NCBI GenBank assembly: GCA_040386775.1
Contig: JAZKEU010000012.1
Location: 186,001 to 250,000, forward strand
Reading direction: 5' to 3'
Length of the DNA stretch: 64,000 bases
Origin: Bdellovibrionota bacterium
Lineage (GTDB): Bacteria > Bdellovibrionota > Bdellovibrionia > Bdellovibrionales > JAEYZS01
Shown: positions 17,183 to 26,159 of the stretch, in pieces
Position numbering within the stretch: position 1 is the first letter of the stretch
Layout of the letters: each line of letters begins with the position of its first letter
Notes under the pieces: model-generated
The model's database searches: none
What the model was told of the DNA's origin: nothing
Seen by the model: the letters and a program-made list of their open reading frames with translations, nothing else
Translations under genes and position numbers: made by a program

Positions 17183-20029
17183 ATGAAGAACTTCAGTAAG
17201 TCTGAAAAATCTCTAATTAAAATGCAAAAATCGGCAGCACGCATCCCGGTCTGGTGTATCTTTCTTTTGTGTATATCACTGACTGCCCTAGCTACATTTT
17301 ACTCTTATCAGCGCTATATTTCCGAACAAGAAGCGCGCTTTGAGCGTTTAACACGAAGTCTGACTGCCACTATTGAGCAACGATTTGAAATTTATATTGC
17401 TTCTCTATATCACACTCGAAGTCTTTTAAAAATTTATCCGGATATCACGTTGAAAAAATTCGATACATTTATTGAAGCCCTCAAGCTTGACGAAAACTTT
17501 CCTGGCATCCGAGGAATTGGCTATACTCCCAAAATTTTAACCAACGAAATTCCTATATTTGAAAGAAAAATTTCTCAAAGAGATTTTCCAGGCTACAAAA
17601 TTCATGGAGGAGAAAACAAAAATCATCTCCAGAACGAGGTTCATTATCCTGTAGCAGCCTTTCATCCCATGGATGAAATTGTACGTAAAGCAATGGGATA
17701 CGATACCTACAGTGAGCCAAATCGACGAGCTGCCATGGATAGAGCTATTGAGAGCGGCAGACCTTCCGCTACTCCACGATTGGAATTTATGAGAGGGAGC
17801 GATAACCAACGCAAACAAGGTTTTATTATTTATGTTCCTTATTTTAAATCCAATATGCCTATAGATACTCCTGAAGAACGCCGCGCTGCTATTGCCGGAT
17901 TTGTTTATAGCACTTATAGATCTGAAGTATTTTTTAATTTTTTATCAGCACTTCATAATGGCCAAAAAAAACAATTTCATATGGAAATTTATGAGGGAAT
18001 CCACAATTCCAATGAAGCGCCGTCTCAAGATCAGTTGATTTTTAAAACTATCGACGAACCCCAAACCAAAGAAAATGGAATTTGGGGCAGAACAATTCTC
18101 AAAACTACAGAGGTCGATGTTGGAAACCTTAAGTGGACAATTCACTTTTCTTCTTTATCAGGATTCACGCCGATAGAAATTTATAGATTTCCTCTCTACG
18201 CTGCGATTTTTGGATTTATTATCAGCTGCTTAATTACCTTAATACTTTTACTTTCTAAAAATCAAAGTCGTATGCTAATGAAAGATATAGAGCTTAGACA
18301 AAAGGCAGAGCATGAGCTCGCTGATGAAAAAAGAATGGTGGAGCTCATTTCTAAAATTGGACTGAATTTAAAAGCGGAATCAGATTTAAAAGATATTGTG
18401 CAGATGGTGACGGACACAGCGACAGATCTAACAGATGCAAAATTTGGCGCTTTTTTTTACAATACCATCGACGCTACAGGAGAAATTTTGACTCTTTACA
18501 CTCTCTCTGGCGCGCCACCAGAAGCTTTCTCAAAATTTCCAATGCCTAGAAAGACTGCAATTTTTGGTCCGACTTTTGATGGAGCCGCTACTATTCGCTC
18601 GCACGATATTTTAAAAGACCCTCGCTATGGGAAAATGGGCGCACCTTATCATGGTATGCCCGCTGGACATCTACCTGTCCGTAGTTACCTCGCGGCACCC
18701 GTAAGATCTGCAAAAACTGGAAAAGTTCTAGGAGGATTATTTTTTGGCCATCCAGAGCCAGGAATTTTTACAGAAAATGCGGAGAAAATTGTAGAGGCCA
18801 TTTCAGCACAGGCAGCTGTTGCGATGGACAACGCAAATCTCTATGCCGAGTTGAGGGAAACTCAAATAGCTGCACAAGATGCCAATCAAGCTAAGAGTAA
18901 TTTTTTAGCAAATATGAGCCATGAAATTAGAACTCCGCTCGGAATCATCATTGGCTATGCTGACCTTGCATTGGAAAAACAAACTAAATTTCCTGAAAAT
19001 TTACCGGAATATTTAAGCACGATTAAAAAAAATGGCGAAGAACTCACTCGAATCGTAGGCGAAGTCCTGGATCTTTCAAAAATTGAAGCTAACCGCCTAG
19101 AGATAGAAAAAATTAAATTTAATTTACCTAAATTCTTAGACGATGTGGTTTCGTTCTTAAATCTAAAAGCCAAAGAAAAAGGTATTTTGCTCTCTTTAAA
19201 TAAAGATGCGAATTTACCAGAAAACATTATTTCAGATCCCACAAGGCTCAGACAAATCATCACAAACCTTGTCGGAAACGCAATTAAATTCACTGAAAAA
19301 GGAAGTGTGACTTTATTTGTACGATCACTTGATAATGATAAAGAATTTAAATTGGCTTTTACAATTGAAGATACTGGTATCGGAATTTCTAAAGATCAAA
19401 AATCAAAACTTTTTAAACCTTTCTCTCAAGCTGATACCTCTACCACTCGTAAATATGGCGGCAGTGGTCTGGGCCTTCTTCTGTCGCGCCAACTTTCTCG
19501 CGTAATGGGTGGAGATCTGGACATCGAATGGAGTGAACCTCTAAAAGGAAGTCGATTTGTTTTCACAATCACAGCTGAACCAGCTGAAAATCATGAATCC
19601 ATTAGAGTGAATTGGACTCAAGAGAAACCTAAAAATTCTTCTTCGAGCGGAGTGGTTAATCTAAGCGATAAAAAAATTCTTGTTGTAGAAGATTCCGTAG
19701 ATAATCAGTTTCTTATTCAACATTATTTAAAAATTTTTCAGGCCCAGGTACAGATTTCCAACAATGGACAAGAAGCTATAGACGAGGTTGAAAAATTTAA
19801 CCCGGATTTGATTTTAATGGATATTCAGATGCCTATATTGGATGGGTATTCTGCAACTGAGCAGCTTAGGAAATTGGGTTTTAAAAAGCCCATCATTGCA
19901 TTAACAGCTCATGCTATCAATGACGAAAGAGATCGGGCTCTGCAAAGTGGATTTGACGATTATTTGACTAAGCCATTAGACAAGGACTTACTAGCAAAAA
20001 CTATGCAGAAGTTTTTAGCTCCTGCATAG
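17183..20029 (+). CDS. Hybrid sensor histidine kinase: CHASE-TM-GAF-HisKA-HATPase-REC
   Basis: 948 residues, inner membrane. Span near 20-40, a periplasmic CHASE-type ligand-binding domain (about 75-300, with GIGYTP-like motif GIRGIGYTPKIL), a second span near 335-355, a GAF domain (about 400-560), then HisKA with His580 in ANMSHEIRTPLG, an ATPase domain with N, G1 (DTGIGIS) and G2 (GGSGLGL) boxes, and a receiver with Asp880 in LILMDIQMP. All phosphorelay residues are present. No response regulator is adjacent, so the output partner (an Hpt protein or an orphan regulator) lies elsewhere. Signal unknown. Confidence 0.93.
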   Translation: MKNFSKSEKSLIKMQKSAARIPVWCIFLLCISLTALATFYSYQRYISEQEARFERLTRSLTATIEQRFEIYIASLYHTRSLLKIYPDITLKKFDTFIEALKLDENFPGIRGIGYTPKILTNEIPIFERKISQRDFPGYKIHGGENKNHLQNEVHYPVAAFHPMDEIVRKAMGYDTYSEPNRRAAMDRAIESGRPSATPRLEFMRGSDNQRKQGFIIYVPYFKSNMPIDTPEERRAAIAGFVYSTYRSEVFFNFLSALHNGQKKQFHMEIYEGIHNSNEAPSQDQLIFKTIDEPQTKENGIWGRTILKTTEVDVGNLKWTIHFSSLSGFTPIEIYRFPLYAAIFGFIISCLITLILLLSKNQSRMLMKDIELRQKAEHELADEKRMVELISKIGLNLKAESDLKDIVQMVTDTATDLTDAKFGAFFYNTIDATGEILTLYTLSGAPPEAFSKFPMPRKTAIFGPTFDGAATIRSHDILKDPRYGKMGAPYHGMPAGHLPVRSYLAAPVRSAKTGKVLGGLFFGHPEPGIFTENAEKIVEAISAQAAVAMDNANLYAELRETQIAAQDANQAKSNFLANMSHEIRTPLGIIIGYADLALEKQTKFPENLPEYLSTIKKNGEELTRIVGEVLDLSKIEANRLEIEKIKFNLPKFLDDVVSFLNLKAKEKGILLSLNKDANLPENIISDPTRLRQIITNLVGNAIKFTEKGSVTLFVRSLDNDKEFKLAFTIEDTGIGISKDQKSKLFKPFSQADTSTTRKYGGSGLGLLLSRQLSRVMGGDLDIEWSEPLKGSRFVFTITAEPAENHESIRVNWTQEKPKNSSSSGVVNLSDKKILVVEDSVDNQFLIQHYLKIFQAQVQISNNGQEAIDEVEKFNPDLILMDIQMPILDGYSATEQLRKLGFKKPIIALTAHAINDERDRALQSGFDDYLTKPLDKDLLAKTMQKFLAPA

Positions 20030-20046
20030 TCAGAAGAAATATTACA

Positions 20047-20421
20047 TCAACCTAATTTGCGTCTCGTTTGAACCATTTCACGGTAGTCTTCCAGAGAAAT
20101 CAAATTATTTAATTCCTTGGCTGGATGCTTGATCTTGTGGTTCTTTACTTTCGACATTTTCTTATGCAATTGCTTATGCATTTTTTCTACGGCGTCTTCG
20201 ATTGCGCTATAAAAATTTTCGTCTTTGGCTTCGGCTTTATAATAAATATTTTTGGCCGTCAGCGTGAGGACCACTTTGTGATTAAATTTTTCCTGAGAAA
20301 ATGTGAAGTGTCCTTTTATTGGCCCGGTCATAAACTTTTCAACTTTACTTAAGAGCGTTTGCGCATGGCCTTCCACATGCTCCGATCCCTCTACCTTGAT
20401 GTATGTAAATTCACATTTCAT
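20047..20421 (-). CDS. hpf: Ribosome hibernation promoting factor, short form
   Basis: 124 residues from ATG 20421, chosen because AGGAG lies 8 bases upstream; a longer frame to 20463 has no support. The beta-alpha fold with MKCEFTYIKVEGSEHVEGHA and the basic helix AVEKMHKQLHKKMSKVKNHK matches HPF/RaiA proteins, which bind the 30S decoding region and promote 70S/100S dimers in stationary phase. It lies downstream of rpoN, the usual order lptB-rpoN-hpf. Lacks the long C-terminal dimerisation domain. Confidence 0.9.
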   Translation of the reverse strand: MKCEFTYIKVEGSEHVEGHAQTLLSKVEKFMTGPIKGHFTFSQEKFNHKVVLTLTAKNIYYKAEAKDENFYSAIEDAVEKMHKQLHKKMSKVKNHKIKHPAKELNNLISLEDYREMVQTRRKLG

Positions 20422-20526
20422 GACTGAGACTCCTACTGTTGCACCTGTTTCACCAAAAGCCACAGGTATTATTGATAATAATTTATCGGAGTTTGCTGGA
20501 CTGGACCTGAGGCCTGTCTAAAAGAA

Positions 20527-20539
20527 TCTCAAAATGAGA
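20527..20539. promoter_or_regulatory. TCTCA-N3-TGAGA site after the glycine-zipper gene
   Basis: TCTCAAAATGAGA directly adjoins the stop of the 20540-20935 gene and is followed on the minus strand by TTCTTTT, so this copy could also act as a weak terminator. Confidence 0.4.
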
Positions 20540-20935
20540 CTAATCCCAACCAATGACTTCGTAACCTCTCTCTGCGAGACACTTATTGACGAAATTACGC
20601 TTGAGTTGATCCGGTGAAATCGCTCCACCCGCTGCACCACCAGCGCCGCCCATGACTGCACCTTGCCCTAAACCTCTACCGAAATTTCCGGTTAGCAGAC
20701 CGAAGGCTCCACCGACGGCAGCACCTACTATGGCCCCGCTACCAGCACCCTTTGCCACTTGCTTTCCCTTACTAGACTCCAAGTAATTGTCCGCTAGTTC
20801 CTTACACTTTTCGATATCCGCTTCTGCCTGCTCTTTACCTACAGACTGAAGTTTCTGATTCGGATAAAGCTTTGGCGAAGACGAACAGCCAACCAAAGAC
20901 AGGGTCACTACAGATAATAATATTAGTTTTTTCAT
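20540..20935 (-). CDS. Glycine-zipper lipoprotein
   Basis: 131 residues from ATG 20935, the start that gives a lipoprotein signal MKKLILLSVVTLSLVGCSSS (lipobox LVGC). An upstream extension would overlap rpoN and is rejected. Residues about 62-110 are a Gly/Ala-rich zipper (GAGSGAIVGAAVGGAFGLL) that can insert in or associate with membrane. Two Cys in the mature C-terminal part (NKCLAERGYEVIGWD and EKCKELAD) may pair. Sits between rpoN and hpf, likely in the same transcript. Role unknown, envelope-associated. Confidence 0.82.
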   Translation of the reverse strand: MKKLILLSVVTLSLVGCSSSPKLYPNQKLQSVGKEQAEADIEKCKELADNYLESSKGKQVAKGAGSGAIVGAAVGGAFGLLTGNFGRGLGQGAVMGGAGGAAGGAISPDQLKRNFVNKCLAERGYEVIGWD

Positions 20936-20954
20936 ATCATTAAATTCTAGCATA

Positions 20955-22379
20955 TTAGAACATTTTCTTGCGTTTGCTGGATGGTAAAATATTGAGAGCA
21001 TCACGGTACTTCGCTACAGTTCTACGAGCGATTTGGATACCTTCCGCTTTCAACTTATTTACGATCTCTTGATCAGAGAGTGGCTTTTTGTTGTTTTCTT
21101 TAGTCACTAAATCTTTGATTTTTAATTTCACAGATTCAGAAGCCAGTGAATCGCCGTCTGTTTTCGACACTCCAGAATTAAAGAAGTATTTTAATTCAAA
21201 AATTCCTTGAGGAGTATGAACGTATTTAGAAGTAGTCACTCTCGATACTGTCGACTCATGGATTCCCACATCATTAGCAATGTCTCTTAAGATCATGGGC
21301 TTAATGAAGGCCGCACCCTTTTCAAAGAACTCTCTTTGGTGCTTAACAATACTTTCTGTCACCTTGTAGATGGTTCTTTGTCTCTGATGAATAGATTTAA
21401 TCAACCACACCGCGCTCTTTAGTTTTTCTTTGATATAATCTTGAGTCACGTTGTTCTCAGCTTTTCCGGATAAGATGTTCTTGTATAAATTGGAAACTCT
21501 TAAACGCGGAAGACCGTCTTCGTTTAATGAAATAATAAACTCATCGCCCACTTGTGCAACATACACATCTGGAGTCACATAAATAGTCTCCGGAGGCATA
21601 AATGCTCTTCCTGGCTTTGGCTCCATTTCATAAATGATCTTGCACATTTCGACAACGTCGCCGATTTCTCTTCCGATCGATTTTGCAATCTTGTCATAGT
21701 TCTTTTTTTCTAAATCTTTGATGTGATTTGTAATGAGATCCACAAGATCATTCGTATCTTCTTGCAAATGCTTTGCTTGGATCAATAGACATTCTTGCAG
21801 GTTTCTTGCGCCCACTCCTGGTGGATCGAATTCGTGAATGAAGGGGAGGATTTCTTCAAGTTCTTTTACCGGAATTCCCTCTTCTTCTGCGATCTGGTCA
21901 AATGGAGTTTTAATGTATCCATCATCATCAATGTAATTCACCAGAATCGCAGCAATGGCGCGTTCTTCATCATTGAAGCCAAAGAGATTCACTTGCCACA
22001 TCAAATATTCATAGAGAGTTTGCGTCGCCGTGATCATGTTTTCGTAATTCATGATCTCATCAAAATCTTGGCCTTGCGCTACGGGCGAAGGCTTGTTTTG
22101 ATTTTCAACGTAAGATTCCCAATCAAATTCTTCTTGTTTTCTTGGATCTAAATCTGGAGTTGATTCCGCAGTGGGATCTTCACTCTTTGCCACTTTTTCT
22201 GCTTGATCACCAGCGCCGTCAGAGGCTTCTTCCAATACGGGATTTTCTTCGATCTCTTTTCTGATTGCTTTTTCAAGCTCAAGGCGAGACAGCTGTAAAA
22301 GTTTAATAGCCTGCTGTAACTGAGGGGTCATCCTTAGTTCTGTAGTCTGCTTTAAACTCAACTTCTGATTCATGCCCAT
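20955..22379 (-). CDS. rpoN: RNA polymerase sigma-54 factor
   Basis: 474 residues. The Gln-rich region I (LSLKQTTELRMTPQLQQAIK) contacts activators, an acidic region II follows (about 50-110), then the core-binding and DNA-binding parts, ending with the RpoN box ARRTVAKYRDAL at about 453-464. Downstream of lptB, as in many proteobacteria. Likely partners in this window are FHA/sigma-54 activators such as the one at 41079. Confidence 0.98.
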   Translation of the reverse strand: MGMNQKLSLKQTTELRMTPQLQQAIKLLQLSRLELEKAIRKEIEENPVLEEASDGAGDQAEKVAKSEDPTAESTPDLDPRKQEEFDWESYVENQNKPSPVAQGQDFDEIMNYENMITATQTLYEYLMWQVNLFGFNDEERAIAAILVNYIDDDGYIKTPFDQIAEEEGIPVKELEEILPFIHEFDPPGVGARNLQECLLIQAKHLQEDTNDLVDLITNHIKDLEKKNYDKIAKSIGREIGDVVEMCKIIYEMEPKPGRAFMPPETIYVTPDVYVAQVGDEFIISLNEDGLPRLRVSNLYKNILSGKAENNVTQDYIKEKLKSAVWLIKSIHQRQRTIYKVTESIVKHQREFFEKGAAFIKPMILRDIANDVGIHESTVSRVTTSKYVHTPQGIFELKYFFNSGVSKTDGDSLASESVKLKIKDLVTKENNKKPLSDQEIVNKLKAEGIQIARRTVAKYRDALNILPSSKRKKMF

Positions 22380-22462
22380 CTACTAGTCCTTTGTATCTAT
22401 TTGATAGAAACCTATCGGTATTTTCGATATTGAACTATCCGATCCTGACAGTTTTTTTCTTC

Positions 22463-23197
22463 CTATAGTGTAAAATTCTCGCCCAAATAGAATTTCCTAG
22501 CCACTGGTGAATTTGTGATCTCCTCACTGGACCCTGAAACCTGTATAGCACCGTCTTTAAGTATATATGCCCTTTGACATATTCTCAAAGTTTCTCGTAC
22601 GTTATGGTCAGTAATCAAGACCCCAATTCCTGTGTCTTTGAGTTCCGAAATTAATTTTTGAATGTCTCCGACGGCAATGGGATCAATCCCCGCAAAAGGT
22701 TCGTCCAGCAATAAGAACTTTGGTCTAGAAGCAAGTGCTCTTGCGATTTCGACTCTTCTTCTTTCACCACCAGAAAGTGCCATTCCGATACTTTCTCTAA
22801 CGTGTCCCAATTTGAAATTTTCAATCAGCGCATCTAAACGCTTTCTTCTTTCTGCTCCCCGAAATCCCTGAGCTTCAAGGGAAACCAAAATATTCTCTTC
22901 AACCGTGAGTCTTCTAAAAATACTAGGTTCCTGCGCAAGATAACTCAAACCTTCACGTGCTCTCTGAAACATGGGTTGATCTTGGATGGCTTTATCATTG
23001 ATAAAAACCTCTCCGTCATCCGGCTTTACAAGACCTGCCACCATGTAAAAGCTGGTGGTTTTACCAGCACCGTTAGGTCCTAGCAATCCTACGATCTCAC
23101 CCGATTCCACCGAAAAAGAAACATCGGAAACAACTTTTCTAGCTTTGAAAGATTTATTTAATTTTACTGCTGTCAGTTTACTTTTTTCTTCAGTCAT
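22463..23197 (-). CDS. lptB: LPS export ABC transporter ATPase
   Basis: Powers extraction of LPS from the inner membrane through LptFG to the Lpt bridge. 244 residues from ATG 23197; the open frame runs further to 23263 but would overlap the lptC/A gene, and the family begins near here. Walker [13 protein letters not shown], signature [15 protein letters not shown], Walker [14 protein letters not shown] and H-loop TDHNVRET are intact. Directly follows the LptC/LptA gene and precedes rpoN. Confidence 0.96.
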   Translation of the reverse strand: MTEEKSKLTAVKLNKSFKARKVVSDVSFSVESGEIVGLLGPNGAGKTTSFYMVAGLVKPDDGEVFINDKAIQDQPMFQRAREGLSYLAQEPSIFRRLTVEENILVSLEAQGFRGAERRKRLDALIENFKLGHVRESIGMALSGGERRRVEIARALASRPKFLLLDEPFAGIDPIAVGDIQKLISELKDTGIGVLITDHNVRETLRICQRAYILKDGAIQVSGSSEEITNSPVARKFYLGENFTL

Positions 23198-23237
23198 CCT
23201 TACTCTAATCCTTTTCTCTAATCCTGTTCTAAGGGTT

Positions 23238-24272
23238 CTAAAGACCTTTTGTGTCTTTATCAAAACGGGCTTTAGGTTTTTTCACCTGAATCTGTTGAGT
23301 TTCTTCGAAGAATGTAATCTCTTGGCCCGAAAGCTCGTTATTATTTTGAATCAATCTAGGTGATCCACTCAAGACCATTTTTCGGCTTTGAGTGTAAATT
23401 GCTACTTTATCTGCCACTGCCCATCTCTGGATATCAGAGAGCCTCACTTGGTCTGAAATTGTGACTAAATCTACGTTGTGATACTTAGGATCTACTTCAA
23501 GCTTCGCCTGTTGTCCAGTTACGCGGTATGGGCCATAATCCGCCACAACATTTTTGTGAAATTGCGCAACGTAGTTTTCAGAGTTGAATGAGGCAGTCTG
23601 ACTCGAAACTGTCACCAATTGACCTTGTTTTAGAGTTTTCTTTGCTTTGATATTGTCTAGAATTTTTAATTCATTTGTTTTTAAATCCGTGAGCATTCCG
23701 TAGCCCGTCAATTCCAAACGAGATTCTCCTTTGATTTCGGGGCCAAACATTTTGATCTCCGAGTCACTGCGAATCTGCTTCATGTCTGTATCATAGATAA
23801 CTTTTTTAGTTTTCAAGAGGTAGCCATTTGAAGTAAGGGTTTGCACATCTCCCTCTCCGCCATCAATCACAATATTTTTCTTCTTTGGATCGATTTGTCC
23901 CCTTTCGCCAGTCACATCATAATAAGTATTTTTTTGACTCGAACCATCTTGCTGACCAAAAATTCTGATCTTTACTTTTTCAATGACCCAACTTCCGTCG
24001 TCTTTAAAGTTGTATGCTTTTTCTGCCCAAAGCTCCCAGTCTTTTCCAGTCTCATGTGTCTCAACAAGATGCACTCCCAGCATTACTTGCTGATTTTGGT
24101 CTGTTGCCACTGATGGAATGTCTGCATCCAGAGCAAGGTCTTTGCTCTTTTCGATTTTTGCAGGAGCAATGATTAAAATTTCGACAACTATTCCTAGCAT
24201 CAAAATTGGAATCATATATCTGTAAAAGATTTTACTCTTAAATTTGTTCGATAACTTATTCAGTAACTTCAT
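23238..24272 (-). CDS. lptC: LptC-LptA-like LPS bridge protein (apparent fusion)
   Basis: 344 residues, much longer than LptC (~190) or LptA (~185) alone. One N-terminal membrane anchor (about 15-33, [19 protein letters not shown]), then a first beta-jellyroll segment (about 60-190, [14 protein letters not shown] typical of LptC) and a second OstA/LptA-like segment (about 200-335, with [31 protein letters not shown] and [13 protein letters not shown]). It should sit in the inner membrane and reach into the periplasm as the start of the LPS bridge. Followed by lptB; no separate lptA lies between them. Reading it as a fusion is my inference from length and motif order. Confidence 0.82.
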   Translation of the reverse strand: MKLLNKLSNKFKSKIFYRYMIPILMLGIVVEILIIAPAKIEKSKDLALDADIPSVATDQNQQVMLGVHLVETHETGKDWELWAEKAYNFKDDGSWVIEKVKIRIFGQQDGSSQKNTYYDVTGERGQIDPKKKNIVIDGGEGDVQTLTSNGYLLKTKKVIYDTDMKQIRSDSEIKMFGPEIKGESRLELTGYGMLTDLKTNELKILDNIKAKKTLKQGQLVTVSSQTASFNSENYVAQFHKNVVADYGPYRVTGQQAKLEVDPKYHNVDLVTISDQVRLSDIQRWAVADKVAIYTQSRKMVLSGSPRLIQNNNELSGQEITFFEETQQIQVKKPKARFDKDTKGL

Positions 24273-24429
24273 AAAATGATCATTCTATTCTACTTGGTTT
24301 CTCGAGGAAAAAAAGTGTTAAGATTTAATTAATATATATTCTCTATGTATACCAAAATTAATAGACTAGACTAGATTTAAAGAAATGTTTCATAAAGAAA
24401 GCGGTTAAAAGTACCGATCAAATCTGGCT

Positions 24430-25122
24430 ATGAGTCTCATCTGGTATATTTATTTTAATGATGTCGTAAGCGGACCGTTCTCAACTGAGAGCGTTGAAGC
24501 TGGCTTGGATCAAAAAAAATGGTCTAATCAAGCTCTTATCTGGTGGAAAGGTCAGCGCGACTGGGTTTCTATCGATGTTTGGCGTAAAGACTTAAGTACA
24601 ATCTTAGAAAGTCTCAGAAACAATATTCAAACAGTGGCGTGGTACGCAGAATATCTAGGAACACAAAAAGGTCCCATGAATTCTAAAGAACTTCAAAACT
24701 TTGTTCAAACCAATGGAATCATTGGCAGCTGCCGTGTATGGCATGTAGGAATGGATCGCTGGATGAGTATTTTTGAAATTCCAGAGCTTGTTACTTATTT
24801 TGGAATTACTCGCAGAAAACATCCAAGAGCTCCGTTCAAAGGTGATTTGCTACTTAAAAAAGCAAGTGACATCAATGATACTCTTATTGCACATGCAGGA
24901 TCTATCAGTGCAGGCGGAATGGGCGTAAGAGGTTTAGAAACAGTGCGAACTGGCGAGGATGTGAATCTTCAACTGAAAAGTCCACTTCTTGAACAAGGAA
25001 TTCAAACGAATGCTGTTGTCGTGTATAAAGATCTTGGCGGCTACACAGGTCTCGAGTTCAGAGATCTTCCAAAAGAATTTGAATCTATCATTGTAGATTA
25101 CGTAAATCAGTTCAACGCCTAG
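24430..25122 (+). CDS. Tandem GYF_2-like domains plus PilZ (c-di-GMP receptor)
   Basis: 230 residues, cytoplasmic. Two related N-terminal repeats, WYIYFNDVVSGPFSTESVE (about 5-60) and WYAEYLGTQKGPMNSKEL (about 73-120), have the W-Y-x-GP pattern of GYF_2 domains, which bind proline-rich peptides. The C-terminal PilZ domain has RRKHPRAPF and ISAGGMGVRG, the RxxxR and (D/N)xSxxG-type c-di-GMP contacts, though the second begins SIS rather than D/N. Suggests a protein that docks on a partner and reports c-di-GMP. Stand-alone gene divergent from the lpt operon. Confidence 0.85.
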   Translation: MSLIWYIYFNDVVSGPFSTESVEAGLDQKKWSNQALIWWKGQRDWVSIDVWRKDLSTILESLRNNIQTVAWYAEYLGTQKGPMNSKELQNFVQTNGIIGSCRVWHVGMDRWMSIFEIPELVTYFGITRRKHPRAPFKGDLLLKKASDINDTLIAHAGSISAGGMGVRGLETVRTGEDVNLQLKSPLLEQGIQTNAVVVYKDLGGYTGLEFRDLPKEFESIIVDYVNQFNA

Positions 25123-25195
25123 TCGTAGGTCTTATTTTATTTCTTATTTTTTCAAAGCAGTTCGAGGTCGGGGCTACTCGGTATATACTTTCTGT

Positions 25196-25639
25196 ATGTT
25201 CTTTTATCAAGTCATCGAAACATTAGAAAGAAACGGAATCCCTTACATCATCACAGGTGGTTACGCTGTAGCTCTTCACGGCTACATTCGTAAAACTTTT
25301 GATATTGATATCATCACAGACAATTCGATCGAAGGATTCATCGAAATTGAACACGCTTTAAGAGACTGTGGTCTTAAGGCAGAAAAATTTGGTGCCCAAA
25401 GCATTTCAAAATTAAAAGACGTGGAAGACTCTTGGTACTTCATCAATCCAAAGGATGAAACCCAAAGAGTGGACGTGCATATCAAGTACAATGCTTTAAC
25501 CATGAATTCTCAAGTTAAAAGAATGCACACGTACCAAGTCCCTATTGTTACTTTTGAAGATCTTATTAAAATGAAAAAAGCCTCGACGGATGAGAAAGAC
25601 CAAACGGATCTTAAGTTTCTATTGGAGATTCCAAAATGA
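25196..25639 (+). CDS. Nucleotidyltransferase-fold protein, possible toxin of a TA pair
   Basis: 147 residues. IITGGYAVALHGYIRKTFDID holds the GG...DxD core of minimal nucleotidyltransferases (Gly21-Gly22, Asp36, Asp38), and a third acidic residue sits in RVDVHIKYN near 102. Family members include AbiEii/MNT-type proteins, some of which are toxins that modify tRNA or other targets, others housekeeping. The stop overlaps the start of the next gene by 4 bases (ATGA). The pair looks like a small two-gene unit, so a toxin-antitoxin reading is reasonable but unproven. Confidence 0.8.
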   Translation: MFFYQVIETLERNGIPYIITGGYAVALHGYIRKTFDIDIITDNSIEGFIEIEHALRDCGLKAEKFGAQSISKLKDVEDSWYFINPKDETQRVDVHIKYNALTMNSQVKRMHTYQVPIVTFEDLIKMKKASTDEKDQTDLKFLLEIPK

Positions 25640-25887
25640 GCGAAGCTGTGAAGATGAATAGCTTCATCAAGCAATGCTTAAAACTTAAAAGCCATGAAGT
25701 GATCAAAATCCTCGAGGACTATAGAAATCTCGGGAATATTCCTGAAGTTAAATCCAAAGACGAAAGTATTTTGATCAGTATCAAAATTCCTGAGAGTCTA
25801 CTTACAGAATTTAAAGCTGTTTGCTCTGCAAAAAACGTAAAGTATCAAACTCAAATAAAAACAATAATGAAAGAATGGCTTAAATGA
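25636..25887 (+). CDS. Small CopG/BrnA-like protein, possible antitoxin
   Basis: 83 residues. The C-terminal part, ISIKIPESLLTEFKAVCS then VKYQTQIKTIMKEWLK, follows the beta-strand plus two-helix pattern of ribbon-helix-helix (CopG/BrnA) antitoxins. The N-terminal 40 residues are helical and may contact the partner. Translationally coupled to the nucleotidyltransferase gene. Note that the antitoxin would be second, the reverse of the usual order. The stop TGA directly abuts repeat copy A. Confidence 0.7.
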   Translation: MSEAVKMNSFIKQCLKLKSHEVIKILEDYRNLGNIPEVKSKDESILISIKIPESLLTEFKAVCSAKNVKYQTQIKTIMKEWLK

Positions 25888-25888
25888 A

Positions 25889-25926
25889 AAAGGTACCCCC
25901 TAGTTTTTCGTACTGTCATCGCGTCA
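25889..25926 (+). repeat. 38-bp stop-abutting repeat, copy A
   Basis: Begins AAAGGTACCCCCTAGTTTTT, contains CGTACTGTC and ends GCGTCA. Starts one base after the stop TGA of the CopG-like gene, in the same orientation. Matches copies B and C at all but a few positions. Nothing else was recognised between 25927 and the HNH gene. Confidence 0.9.
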
Positions 25927-26159
25927 ATTAAAAAATATTTTTACAAATTTATTGACGAGTTTTTTGGTTAATTAGAAGAGCTAGATTGAATTTATTTTTT
26001 CTTTCCTCTGGTTCTTATATTTTTATTCAATCGTTACAATCTAAGGCTGATGAGAAAGCGTAAATCCATTTTATCAATTACACTTTCAAGTTTCAAAATC
26101 GTTAAAAATTGAATTCTAGAAACATATGCTATGTTCTTCTTCATTCAGAGGAGAAACAC

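Noticed and set aside
25889-25926. Intrinsic terminator reading of the 38-bp repeat
   Set aside because: Only a 5-bp stem (GGTAC with GTACT, one G-U pair) is possible in copies A-C and it is lost in copy D; no U run follows.
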